This document shows, one piece after another, positions 47,690 through 56,300 of a stretch of 64,000 nucleotides of DNA. Each line of letters begins with the position of its first letter. Position 1 is the stretch's first letter. This DNA is from Sternotherus odoratus. Lineage: Eukaryota > Chordata > Testudines > Kinosternidae. Made by a program: the position numbers and the translations under genes. The stretch spans positions 16,157,603-16,221,602 of the forward strand of contig JAVMKO010000001.1 of NCBI GenBank assembly GCA_032164245.1, written 5' to 3'. The notes under the pieces were generated by a model, which did no database searches, had not been told where the DNA came from, and saw only the letters and a list, made by a program, of their open reading frames with translations.

Positions 47690-48110
47690 TTTATAAATTC
47701 AGGCACACCACTGGTTTTCACACTCCCTTGGGATGACTTATTGATGATGGTGTGGCAGCATCCTGAACAAGAACAGTTGGTGGGAAGGAATTAACTGGAT
47801 CTGGTAAGGAATTAGCTGGCTCTGGTAACAAAGTTTCTCCCAAGTCATCAAAATTAGGAGTTGTAACAGAAGGATGTTCAATCAGAGGATCAGAAAATCC
47901 AATTGGAACAGCCTTGGACTCTCATATTTATTGAGGCTGCCATGTTCCATATGTCATTTCCATACAATACTGTTGAATGATTTTACCACAACAAACAGGT
48001 CCCATATATTTTACAAGTTCTCCAAGTACCAATTGGAGCTGTGAGTCCACACTAAAGTCTCCTACATGAAAAGAATGATGACAAATATTACACTGCTGAC
48101 CAATTGCATA
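47690..48110 (-). pseudogene. gypsy integrase C-terminal tail remnant
   Basis: Minus-strand reading gives FHVGDFSVD (about 48050-48080) and ELVKYMGP-type sequence (about 47998-48025). This resembles the GDxVxV...TGPxxY module that follows the integrase core in gypsy elements. Then comes a proline-rich stretch (PANSLPDPVNSFPPT). Broken by stops. Moderate to low certainty. Confidence 0.5.
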
Positions 48111-48304
48111 GCTTAGGATTTAGCTACATGTGAGGCAACTTCAGAATGAAGCAGGTCCCAGCAATTATGTAAAGATCACTTCAGAAAAAAGGGTTGCAGG
48201 TAACCCTTGGAAGTGCTGTGTGCCTGTAGACAAGCAAGAAATTGTCCAGATTCTGCTGATGACTCCAAATATATTCGTTAGCTCTCAGACATGCATAAAT
48301 ATTT

Positions 48305-49035
48305 ATACAAATCATTCCACAAGTCCATTTGTATCAGGACGGTAAAGAGGTTTGCATATGTGCTGAATTCCATTTGAAGCTGTGACATTATTCAAAATGG
48401 AATTGAGGTCCATTGTTACTCATCAACTGTAATGGTAAACCAAACTGGCTAAAACATGGCACAAAGATGTGGAATGGACTTGGTAGATGTAGTCATTTTG
48501 AAAACGGATGGTCATTTTGAATGGGCATCAACTACAACCCAAAATATATAATCTCCTAAAGGTCCAGCGAAGTCCATGTGAATACAGGTCCAAGGAGTCT
48601 GAGGGTACAACCACAGGTTTAGATAAGCTGTGCCGGGATCGTGCTGAGTTTGCTGACACTTTGCCTTCTTCGCCTCAATATCTCCTGCCACCGGATACGA
48701 CTCTAGGTTATGGTCTTCATCCATACAATGCCAAAATGACCTTTGTGAAACACTTCCAGAACCTAAGATTGAAATGATTTTGGAATGATCAGTCACATTC
48801 CCCATAAGGTAGATAGACAGTATTGACAGGACATGAATTGTGTGAAATGTGGATTCTTTTGATCCAACACTGTACTCCGTAGTACCATTCCCTTCGTAAG
48901 AGAAAGCACATCATCCTTAGCATTGATGTACTGAGTCCCTTAGGGAATTGAATAGTACAGGAATGAGCTGAAAGTAGCAATTCCCCACATTGCATATGAA
49001 CAGCAGCTAATGACAGAATTCCATGTTTCATTCAA
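48305..49035 (-). pseudogene. gypsy integrase remnant
   Basis: The integrase core inserts the cDNA into the genome. Reading leftward, HKGHFGIVWMK-like sequence lies upstream of the open piece 48512-48805. In that piece the first and second catalytic Asp regions are WTCIHMDFAGPLGDYIFWVV and VDAHSK. Past frame changes, HICKPLYRPDTNGLVE (about 48310-48360) supplies the Glu region of DD35E. The zinc-binding N-terminus is eroded (one CQQTQ remains of the usual CxxC). Stops and frameshifts abolish function. Confidence 0.85.
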
Positions 49036-49039
49036 AAAA

Positions 49040-49535
49040 CTGAAATCAACAGAAGATGATCCAGTAGCAAGGTAAAACGTCTTCTATACGGATAGGTATG
49101 GAACTTTCAAATTCCAAAGATAGCACTAAAAGCTTGTTATTCTATTTGCACATAGATCTCAGGAGTAGTGAATGTTCATGATGCAAAGGCAATTGATTTC
49201 TCCATGTTATTAGAAAAAATATGGGAAACACCTGCATCCGCTCCATATGGGGAAGCATCACAAGAGAGCTACATGGGTAGCAAAGCATCAAAGTGCTTAA
49301 GAACTTTGGCTGATCTTAACATCTTCTTTGCTTCCTTAAATGCACACTCACACACTTTAGACCATTTCCATTGTTTCTTTGTTCATAATAGTTCATGTAA
49401 AGATGTTACTACTGTTGCCAATTTAGGCAGAAATGTGCCACAGTAGTTAAGCAATCCTAAGACTGAATATAATTATGACGCATTCAGGAACTGCCTTTTC
49501 TTTCTCTGGCAATTTATTTAAGTCCTTGTCATCGA
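49040..49535 (-). pseudogene. gypsy RNase H / connection region, eroded
   Basis: Lies between RT and integrase where gypsy RNase H belongs. Only scattered resemblance is visible and no catalytic residues can be placed with confidence. A plus-strand 92-codon frame here (49168-49446) is antisense. Confidence 0.4.
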
Positions 49536-50010
49536 TTACATCTCCAAGATATTCAGGAGAAGGTTTGAAAAACTCACATTTGTCTCAATATACTCGCAGC
49601 CCAACTCTTCCAAACACTGCAAGACAGCATCCAAATTTTGAAGACTATCCTCTTGATCCTTTCCTGCAATAAGGATGTCATCCAAATAGCATTGACCTTC
49701 ATTCAGTCCCTTCAGGATCTCATGCTTGGCTTTCTGAAACAGGGCAGGTGCCAATACAACACCAAAAGGCAACCTGTTGTAATAAAATAAAGCTTTTTTG
49801 TGTTGATTGTGAGATATTTGCAATTTGTAGGTATGCACTGAGCAAATCCAATTTAGTGAACTGCTGTCCTCCACTAACAATAGCAAACAAATTTTCAATA
49901 TGAGGTAGTGGATACTGATCTGCACGTAAAATTGGATTCAGTGTTACTTTGAAAGCTCCACAAATTCAGATGAGATCCTTCTTGATCACTGGTACAACAG
50001 AAGTAGGCCA
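49536..50010 (-). pseudogene. gypsy reverse transcriptase remnant
   Basis: Right to left: VTLNPILRADQYPLPHIENL, a KLDLLSAYLQI stretch, LPFGVVLAPALFQ and YLDDILIAG, where the YxDD catalytic codons are at 49677-49688. LDAVLQCLEELG follows, and in another frame KCEFFKPSPEYLGDVID. These are the ordered RT blocks of Ty3/gypsy. At least two frameshifts separate them. The YLDD box itself is intact. Confidence 0.9.
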
Positions 50011-50289
50011 CTCGCCATGTGAAAACTGGTGACAGGACTCCAGTATTCACTAAATGGTTAAATCAACTTCCACCAGAGGCTTCAGAGAATAAGGCACAAC
50101 TCAGACCTTGCAGTACTTTGGATGGGGGTCTGAACAGTGAGCTTCACAAAAACACTGTTCATCTGTCCAAGCTGTTTTTCGAAAACTTTGGAATGTCTGT
50201 AGTACGTCTTAAAGATTTCAAAGTGTTTCTGTGCTTGTCTTCATCTTGGTCCAATTCACCCTGAGTTTTTCAAGCCAAGATCTGTCAAA

Positions 50290-50500
50290 TAATAGTGGTT
50301 ACTTTCCTTAAATCACATTCAAGGATAAAGCCAGTGGTTGTCCATCTATCTGAACTTTCACCTGGAGTACCCCTTCTGGGTCAAATTTTTCCCTGGTGTA
50401 AGTCTTGAAAACTGTGGAAGTTCCAGAGGAACTTGTGACAAAGTCTGGTGACAGGTAGAGGCAAACTAAGTGAAACGGCAACTCCAGTATCAAGCTCCAT
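50290..50500 (-). pseudogene. gypsy protease-adjacent region remnant
   Basis: The minus-strand frame 50308-50493 has FKTYTREKFDPEGVLQVKV and DGQPLALSLNVI. This resembles the segment that follows the retropepsin fold in vertebrate gypsy pol. The catalytic DSG-type motif itself was not found. Confidence 0.6.
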
Positions 50501-50659
50501 TCATGTAGGAACTCCTTTGTATAACACAGATGCCATGAAACTCCAGACTGAGATGATCCATGTAGTGCTGGATCTTGGTCAGTGTTACTAGAGCTTTTTA
50601 TTCAGTCTTCATAGGTGTCTTCTTGGATGAATTGATATGCTGTGTTGCTGGTCATTGAA

Positions 50660-50775
50660 CTGTGTGATGGGTAATGGTGATGTGTCCTTTCTTCTGACAC
50701 TTTCTGCAAATGATCTAGCTTGTTTAGCAATCCTTCTCAGTGCGAGAAATTTGTGCACAATGGCCACACGGAAAT
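50660..50775 (-). pseudogene. gypsy nucleocapsid zinc knuckles, damaged
   Basis: Two CCHC-type units on the minus strand: CGHCAQISRTEKDC, with Arg where the His ligand belongs, and CRKCQKKGHITITH, with His where the last Cys belongs. A stop separates them. They identify the end of gag. Confidence 0.8.
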
Positions 50776-50835
50776 TCCTTATGTTCACGTGGTTCTCTGT
50801 CTCCTCAATTCAAGAGGTGAATTTCTTGGTTCACA

Positions 50836-51341
50836 CTAAAGTTCAAATAAATATTTCTCCATGGTGTCCATTGCAACTGCTACTTCAACAGCCTTCTTGA
50901 ATGCAAGCACTAATACAGCCAATAGCTTCTTCTGGGCCTGGTCATTGTGTAATCCAGAGACTAAAAGGATCACAGGGCACCATTTAAGGTTTGTCCAAAC
51001 TGACAGTGCTCTGACAAGTTCCTTAGAGCAGCAGCAAACTGTGCTACTGATTTTTTGTTTCTCACGTCGCTGATAAAACCGATATGATTCTGCTGTCATA
51101 GATGAGACAGGAGAAAAACATCCTTGCATTGCTGCAGTAATTGTGGTATACATGCCACAGTTGAAGACGATACATCACATGGCAGTCCATATGCTTTTGG
51201 ACCCATCGTCGTTAGCAAGGTTGAAACTCATCTAATCTGGAATGGTGTTGCATTTACAAATTGCTCAAAACGTTATAGGTACACCATCCATGATTTGCGA
51301 TTGTCGTCGAATTCACCAACATTACCCACAAAAGTTGCCAT
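50836..51341 (-). pseudogene. gypsy gag remnant
   Basis: Capsid-type gag. The likely start is ATG at 51341-51339, giving MATFVGNVGEFDDN then a WMVYLxRFEQFVNAT stretch. After a frame change the piece 50836-51153 has ESYRFYQRREKQK, LVSGLHNDQAQKKLL and FKKAVEVAVAMDT. This order matches vertebrate Ty3/gypsy gag. Broken by stops and frameshift. Confidence 0.82.
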
Positions 51342-51343
51342 TT

Positions 51344-51825
51344 TCTCTGCTCTCTTGTTGGCCTGCACATCTCCAGGACATCTCCTATGCCACAGGTATG
51401 CTGTTTGTTGTTACTGCCCTACCTGTTCTTGATCTGCCCCTTCTGACTGAGTGCCAGTACTGCAGACATTTTTCCTTTGGCTGTACCTGGGCTCCCTCTG
51501 CTGGCTATAGACCCTCAGTGAAAGCTAAGCTTGTTTTTCTCCCAGTTTGCTTGTGGTCAGTCAAAATGGCTGCTTGCATTTCCCATTACTTATTTGTTTG
51601 CAGTAGCTCCCCCCAGGCCATAGTCTAGTCCTTTATTCTGTTTTTAATTGCCAATTCCCCCTCTCTAGCTGGCTGGTTCATGCTATCCCAGCAGCAAAAG
51701 CATCAATCTGTCACCTTGTGCCTCTATTTCCCCCTTGTTTGTATTATTATTTTCTTCCTTTTTCTTCTTGTTCAGGCAGATGCAGCACTGGGCATGTGTG
51801 GGACAGAAATCTGTTACCATCAAAT
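51344..51825 (-). other. gypsy 5' LTR interior / leader, unresolved
   Basis: Lies upstream of gag; probably the rest of the 5' LTR and leader. No counterpart could be aligned at the 3' side, and no primer-binding site was identified. Confidence 0.4.
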
Positions 51826-51920
51826 GTCATATCCAGATCCAGAGGTGAAGAATGTATAGACACAAAATAGGTCATTTAAGTACAGCTAGCTGCCATGGCA
51901 AACGCATTCTTCTGGCTGTA
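51826..51920 (-). repeat. gypsy LTR remnant, 5' side
   Basis: Contains ATTTAAGTACAGCTAGCTGCC (51873-51893), matching 47398-47417 with few changes, and the TTCTGGCTG edge. Confidence 0.55.
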
Positions 51921-52075
51921 ATTAAAGACTATATCATAAAGCATACTCCCAATGGGACTGAAATTAAGGTCGCAGAGGTAACTTTAATTTTGGCATTTCC
52001 TAACTTTTGAGTGTTTAACTTGACTACCTTCAAAATGTTCTTTTAATGTATTAATTATAGTTATTATAATAGTAT

Positions 52076-52560
52076 TTACTGAGACATGGGCCTTGAGCTG
52101 GGCACTGTACATACACATAGGCCATGTCTACACTACCGGCTAGATCAGCAGGTAGAAATCGATCCATTGGGGATCGATTTATCGCATCTCATCAAGACAT
52201 GATAAATCTATCCCCAAAGTCGACTCCCGAATTCCAGCTCACCAAAAGGTTCAAGGCAGAGTCGACGGGGGAGCCTGCTGTTGACCACTGCTGCCGTTAG
52301 GATGGCATGTAAGTTGACTTAAGATGCATTGACTTCAGCTACGCTATTCACATAGCTGAAGTTGCGTATCTTAGGTCGACCCTCCCCGTTAGTGTAGACC
52401 TGGCCATAATAAGAGAAAGTCCCTGCCCCAAAAACCTTATGGTGAAAATAGACAAGACCCATTATGGCTAGAGAAAAGGAATATTATTATATCTCCACTT
52501 AACACATGTGGAACTGCAGCCCAGAAAGATTAAAATGTTAGGAAAGGGCCAAGTTAAATA
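52076..52560 (-). mobile_element. CORE/MIR-type SINE split by a MITE
   Basis: The left part (52076-52119) has GGGCCTTGAGCTGGGCACTGTACATACAC. The right part (52409-52560) continues AGAGAAAGTCCCTGCCCCAAA and TGTGGAACTGCAGCCCAGAAAG. The two halves join logically once 52120-52405 and one ATA are removed. Confidence 0.72.
52120..52405. mobile_element. Harbinger-like MITE, ATA target duplication
   Basis: GGCCATGTCTACACTACC and TAGTGTAGACCTGGCC are the inverted ends, with ATA at 52117-52119 and 52406-52408. The interior has GGGGATCGATTTATC...GATAAATCTATCCCC and GCTACGCTATTCACATAGCTGAAG, matching the copies at 18350, 23143 and 54640. Inserted in an older SINE. Confidence 0.85.
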
Positions 52561-52726
52561 TGATACAAATAGCATGATCTGCCTGCTAGGGCTCATAAAC
52601 ACATACAATCTGAATGAGGACCTACATCGCTTAATTTGTGTGATATTTAATTTGACCATTGAAATGGCTAACCCTTTCAAAAATATCTGCTTTCCTTGCT
52701 ACTGGTTTTGATTCTCCTATCACTTA

Positions 52727-52734
52727 TACTAGTG
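52727..52734. repeat. hAT target duplication TACTAGTG, left copy
   Basis: TACTAGTG directly abuts the CAGGGGTGGG end; the identical octamer is at 53560-53567. Confidence 0.9.
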
Positions 52735-53559
52735 CAGGGGTGGGTAAACTACGGCCTGCGGGCCAGCCGTTTTTATCCGGCCCACGAGTGGGACCAGTGG
52801 TCCCGCTCTCCTCCGCGGGGTGCACTAAGAGTGCCCCAGAGAGCCGGGCCCAATGCTGTCTGGGCGCACCGCCCAGACAGTGTGGCTGGCGTGCCACCGG
52901 TGACAGCGGGCCCGCAGCCGGGCGCACCACCTGAAGAGCAGGTCCGGCGCGCCACCCAGGACAGTGGACCCATGGCCAGCTGGGCACGCCGCCCTGATAG
53001 TGGGGCTGGCGTGCCACCCAGGACAGTGGGCCACAGCCGGCCACTGCCCGGAGCCGGGAACAGCAGCCCTTGGCTGGCCAGGTGTGCCGCCAGAACCCGG
53101 AACAGCAGGCCCGCGGCAAGCCAAGGGGTCCCGTGCTCCCGAGCCGGGGGCCGGGCCAACCGTGGCAAGCTGCGGGGCTCTGCACTCCCAGCCCGGGAGC
53201 GGGCAGAGAGCTTGGAGCCGCGGGGTCTGGCGCCAGGCTCAGCAGGTAAGCAAGTTGGGGGTGGGGCCTTATGTGGGGGGGTGGTCAGGGTGGGTGGGGG
53301 GGTCTCGGGAGGGGTCACTCAGGGAACAGAGAGCAGGGGAGCTAGATATGGGATGGGGTCCTGGGGGGGCAGCTAGAGTGGGGGGGTTTTCAGGGGGGAG
53401 ATCAGGGGACAAGGAAGGGGGAGCTGGATGGGTCAGAGGTTCTGAGGGGGGCAGGAAGTGGGTGGGGGTCATTTAGGGGGCGGGGCCTTCCCTACCCGGC
53501 CCTCAGCACAATTTTAAACCCTAGTGTGGCCCTCAGGCCAAAAAGTTTGCCCACCCCTG
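52735..53559. mobile_element. non-autonomous hAT element, 825 bp
   Basis: Terminal inverted repeats CAGGGGTGGGTAAAC and GTTTGCCCACCCCTG with a perfect 8-bp duplication TACTAGTG on both sides, the hAT signature. Just inside are GGCCTGCGGGCC and GTGGCCCTCAGGCC. There is no transposase. The interior is GC-rich, with a loose CCGCC...GGTGTGCC / GGCGTGCCACC repeat (about 52865-53095) and a G-rich stretch (53250-53490). Frames up to 226 codons on the plus strand and 181 on the minus are due to GC content. CAGGTAAGC at 53243-53251 resembles a splice donor. Confidence 0.92.
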
Positions 53560-53567
53560 TACTAGTG
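53560..53567. repeat. hAT target duplication TACTAGTG, right copy
   Basis: Identical to 52727-52734. Confidence 0.9.
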
Positions 53568-54635
53568 GCAAGGTCTGGGGACAGATTCTGCTCTGTGAAC
53601 TAAATCCTTTTAAGTCAATGTAGTTACTCCAGATTTAGGCCAGTGGACCTGTGAACAGAATTAGGCACATTTTTTTTTGTTATGGTTTTGATGTTATTCC
53701 CATTGAAGTGAATGGGATTTTTACAGGACACTTTGTTTTTCTACTTAATGTTTAAATAAAAAAAACAGTTGAAATGTTTGGGATCAGATTCTATTCTCTT
53801 AAGGCTCAATACTAGCTTAGCAGCCCCCTTTGTCCCCATCTTTTCTTGGGCTCTCTGACTCCACTTAGACAGCATCTACTGCTGAATGCTACAGAAAATC
53901 CACAGATAATCAGTACATTAGTATCAGGTGGTTTCCATGAATTCAGTTAGTTGTTTTTCACTTTTTAGCATGTAGTAGGTAAATACTATATTTGAAATTT
54001 TACCAAATTACATTTTTGGCATCCAAGGGCCCTGGCAATGATGAATAATTAGACCTAGAGTTACTCGACATCTTTGTTGCAGCTGATGTAGTTCTGCTAC
54101 TTTATCTAGTAGATATTAATTCTGAATGCAGAACAATAGGATCCTACTGTATTTGATTTCAGCTGATACATGCTAGATAGTGGAAACAAAACATCCATTA
54201 AACAGGTTTGTGAGAGCTAATCTAAGGCCTGATACATTACATATTGTAATTCACAAAGTAATTATGCAGCAGAGACAAAACACAGTTCATTTGAAAGACT
54301 ATTAGGATTTAAAGAAACATGACCTCATTCAGACCTAAAATCTTAAATATATAGTGCCTGATGCTAGTCTCACTTACAGTGGTTTAAAGCCAAATTCACT
54401 TCAAAGCCAATAGAGTTATGCCAGGATAAAACTGACAGAAGTGAGATGAAAACCAGGCTCAGTGTTTAGAATCTAGAGATTGTCTGGAATAAAATATTTG
54501 ACTATTCACTGAGATTGACATTTACTCCAACCACATGAGGCTTTAGGACTGTTACTTGCAAATTGTTAGGGGTGAAATCCACCTTTCCAAACTGAGGCCA
54601 AGGCAAGGGAATGAAGGGCATCTTCTCCACAGCTT
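53568..54635. other. no gene; small palindromic repeats
   Basis: GTCAATGTAGTTACTCC (about 53614), TCTCACTTACAGTGG...AGAAGTGAGATGAAAACC (54368-54455) and similar fragments. Nothing coding. Confidence 0.5.
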
Positions 54636-54639
54636 GTAG

Positions 54640-54873
54640 GGCTGGTCTTCACTACCCACCGGATCAGCGGGTAGCGATCAATCGCCTGCGGCTCCCCCGT
54701 CGACTCTGGAACTCCAGCTTGCCGGGAGGTGACGGGGGAACACGCTGCTGACTGCCGCCGCCGTGAGGACGGCAGGTAAGTCAGCAGCAGATACGCAAAC
54801 TTCAGCTACGTGATTCACGTAGCTGAAGTTGCGTATCTGCCGTCGATCCCCCTCAAGTAGTGAGGACCAGCCC
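54640..54873. mobile_element. Harbinger-like MITE, short copy
   Basis: GGGCTGGTCTTCACTACCC and GTAGTGAGGACCAGCCC are the inverted ends. The flanks GTA (54637-54639) and CTA (54874-54876) differ at one base. It lacks the GATAAATC hairpin present in its relatives, so it is an internal deletion form of 234 bp. It carries CAGGTAAGT (54773-54781), an exact consensus splice-donor sequence. Confidence 0.82.
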
Positions 54874-55895
54874 CTAGCTGATAACTATAGCTATTCATCA
54901 CCTTACTCCCTCCTCTTGCTCTCCCCCTCTTCCCCTCTGTCATGGGACTGACAACTCCCATGAGGCATTGTGGTGGACTTTTCTAGTAAAAACATTTTGG
55001 TTTCAAATTTTTGGCTGAAAAGTCTACATTTTGGGTGGACTCCTCCTCCCATTTTTGACGAGTTTATGCCAGAAGATTTTTTTGAATGAGCCCACTGTAG
55101 TGAGGTATTTAGGCAAGTCCTGAATACTGACATCATTGTGGTGACTTGACAAATCTCCTATGATATCTTTTCTAGAAAATAATAATGAATCCAGTGCCAT
55201 TTCTGATCCTGCAGATCCACTTGTGGATAGACTGGAGAAAAAGTATTTCTAATCCTGATTTTTTTTTTACTAAAAACATTAAAACAGGTAACAGGCATCT
55301 CAGCAAATATGTTGAAAGGTTTGATCATAGGACTAATGTAGTCTAAATCTGGGTCTGCCACTGATTTGCTGTATGGTTTAGGGGAAATAATTTAATGGTT
55401 TGTGCCACAATCTGCTCATATGTAAAATGGAAAAAATAATGCACAGCTGATAGAAATTTAATTGGGATTCATACATTATATAAATGATGCTCTGAGGATC
55501 TAAGCACTATGGGAAAGATAACAGCCAGATTCTTCACTCACGGTGGTGTAAACCAGGAGTGACTTCACTGATATCTGTGGAGTTGTGCCTGTTCTACATT
55601 GGTGTAAGTGAAATCAGAATTTGACTCTAAGTATTTGTAATAGTGGGACAGCACAGAAACTCGTGACCATGCCATGGTTGTATGCAAATTTCAGGCTAAT
55701 TTATTCAAAATAAAACAAACCTTCATATCTTTGGAGGCTCTCTTATCAGTACCTGAATTTTGCCTACCTATTACACTCATATCTGCTGGAAAGTACTTCC
55801 ATGGTAGACTAGTTTGGATAAACAGATTACTATTCAAGATTAATATTAGATAAAGAAGATTAATATTTAATTGGTGCATGATCAATTGGCCATAA
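54874..55895. other. no gene; palindromic repeat
   Basis: GCCAGATTCTTCACTCACGGTGGTG...GTGTAAGTGAAATCAGAATTTG (55527-55625) is an inverted-repeat unit. No gene recognised. Confidence 0.5.
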
Positions 55896-55899
55896 TGTT

Positions 55900-56300
55900 A
55901 AACTACAGTCTCTTTCTTACTTGCATAGTACTCCTCCATATCTCAGACCTCATTCCTCTTACACCAAGTCCTGTTCTCTGCAATTCACTCAACTTTCTCT
56001 CTATACTGTTCCTCCTGTCTTCTCTTCCCATTCCCAACTTTTGCCTTCTTTATGTGAAAACCCTTTCCATGCAACAGCCTCACGATCAATTAACTATGGC
56101 AAAACGCTTTCCCTTTGCTTCAGATTGCTAAAACTCTACCTTTTCTTTACTGTCTTCCAGTTATAACACCTACATGTCACTCCGGCGCCTCTTTGTGCCT
56201 TCAGGCTGGGCAGGTAATTCATTCCACTCTTGCTTTTTGTTCTGTATGTGCCTGAGTTCACAAGGCCCATCTATAACTAGGTGCTACATAAAGAACAAAC
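55900..56300 (+). mobile_element. L2-like LINE 3' fragment, plus strand (tentative)
   Basis: The pyrimidine-rich stretch is followed by CTAAAACTCTACCTTTTC and then TCTGTATGTGCCTGAGTTCACAAGG...CTAGGTGCTACATAAA. This resembles the 3' end shared by L2 and CORE SINEs (compare 43490-43600 reversed). Diverged. Confidence 0.4.

Larger units (their letters stand above)
47350..51920 (-). mobile_element. Ty3/gypsy LTR retrotransposon, degraded, minus strand
   Basis: A 4.6-kb minus-strand element. From right to left come gag, two zinc knuckles, a protease-like region, RT, RNase H territory and integrase, the Ty3/gypsy order (integrase after RT). Related about 95-bp sequences at both ends (47350-47442 and 51826-51920), each starting TGCAGCCAGAA-like on the minus strand, look like LTR remnants. 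They are diverged, so this is an old insertion. Frameshifts and stops occur in every domain. Plus-strand frames over this interval are antisense shadows. The left LTR seems truncated, and no target duplication could be identified. Confidence 0.85.

Noticed and set aside
49168..51628. Plus-strand frames of 65-128 codons over the gypsy element
   Set aside because: Antisense to gag and pol domains identified on the minus strand.
52696..53376. 226-codon plus-strand open frame
   Set aside because: Lies almost wholly inside the hAT element, begins outside it, overlaps equally open minus-strand frames and is made of GC-rich repeat; no domain.
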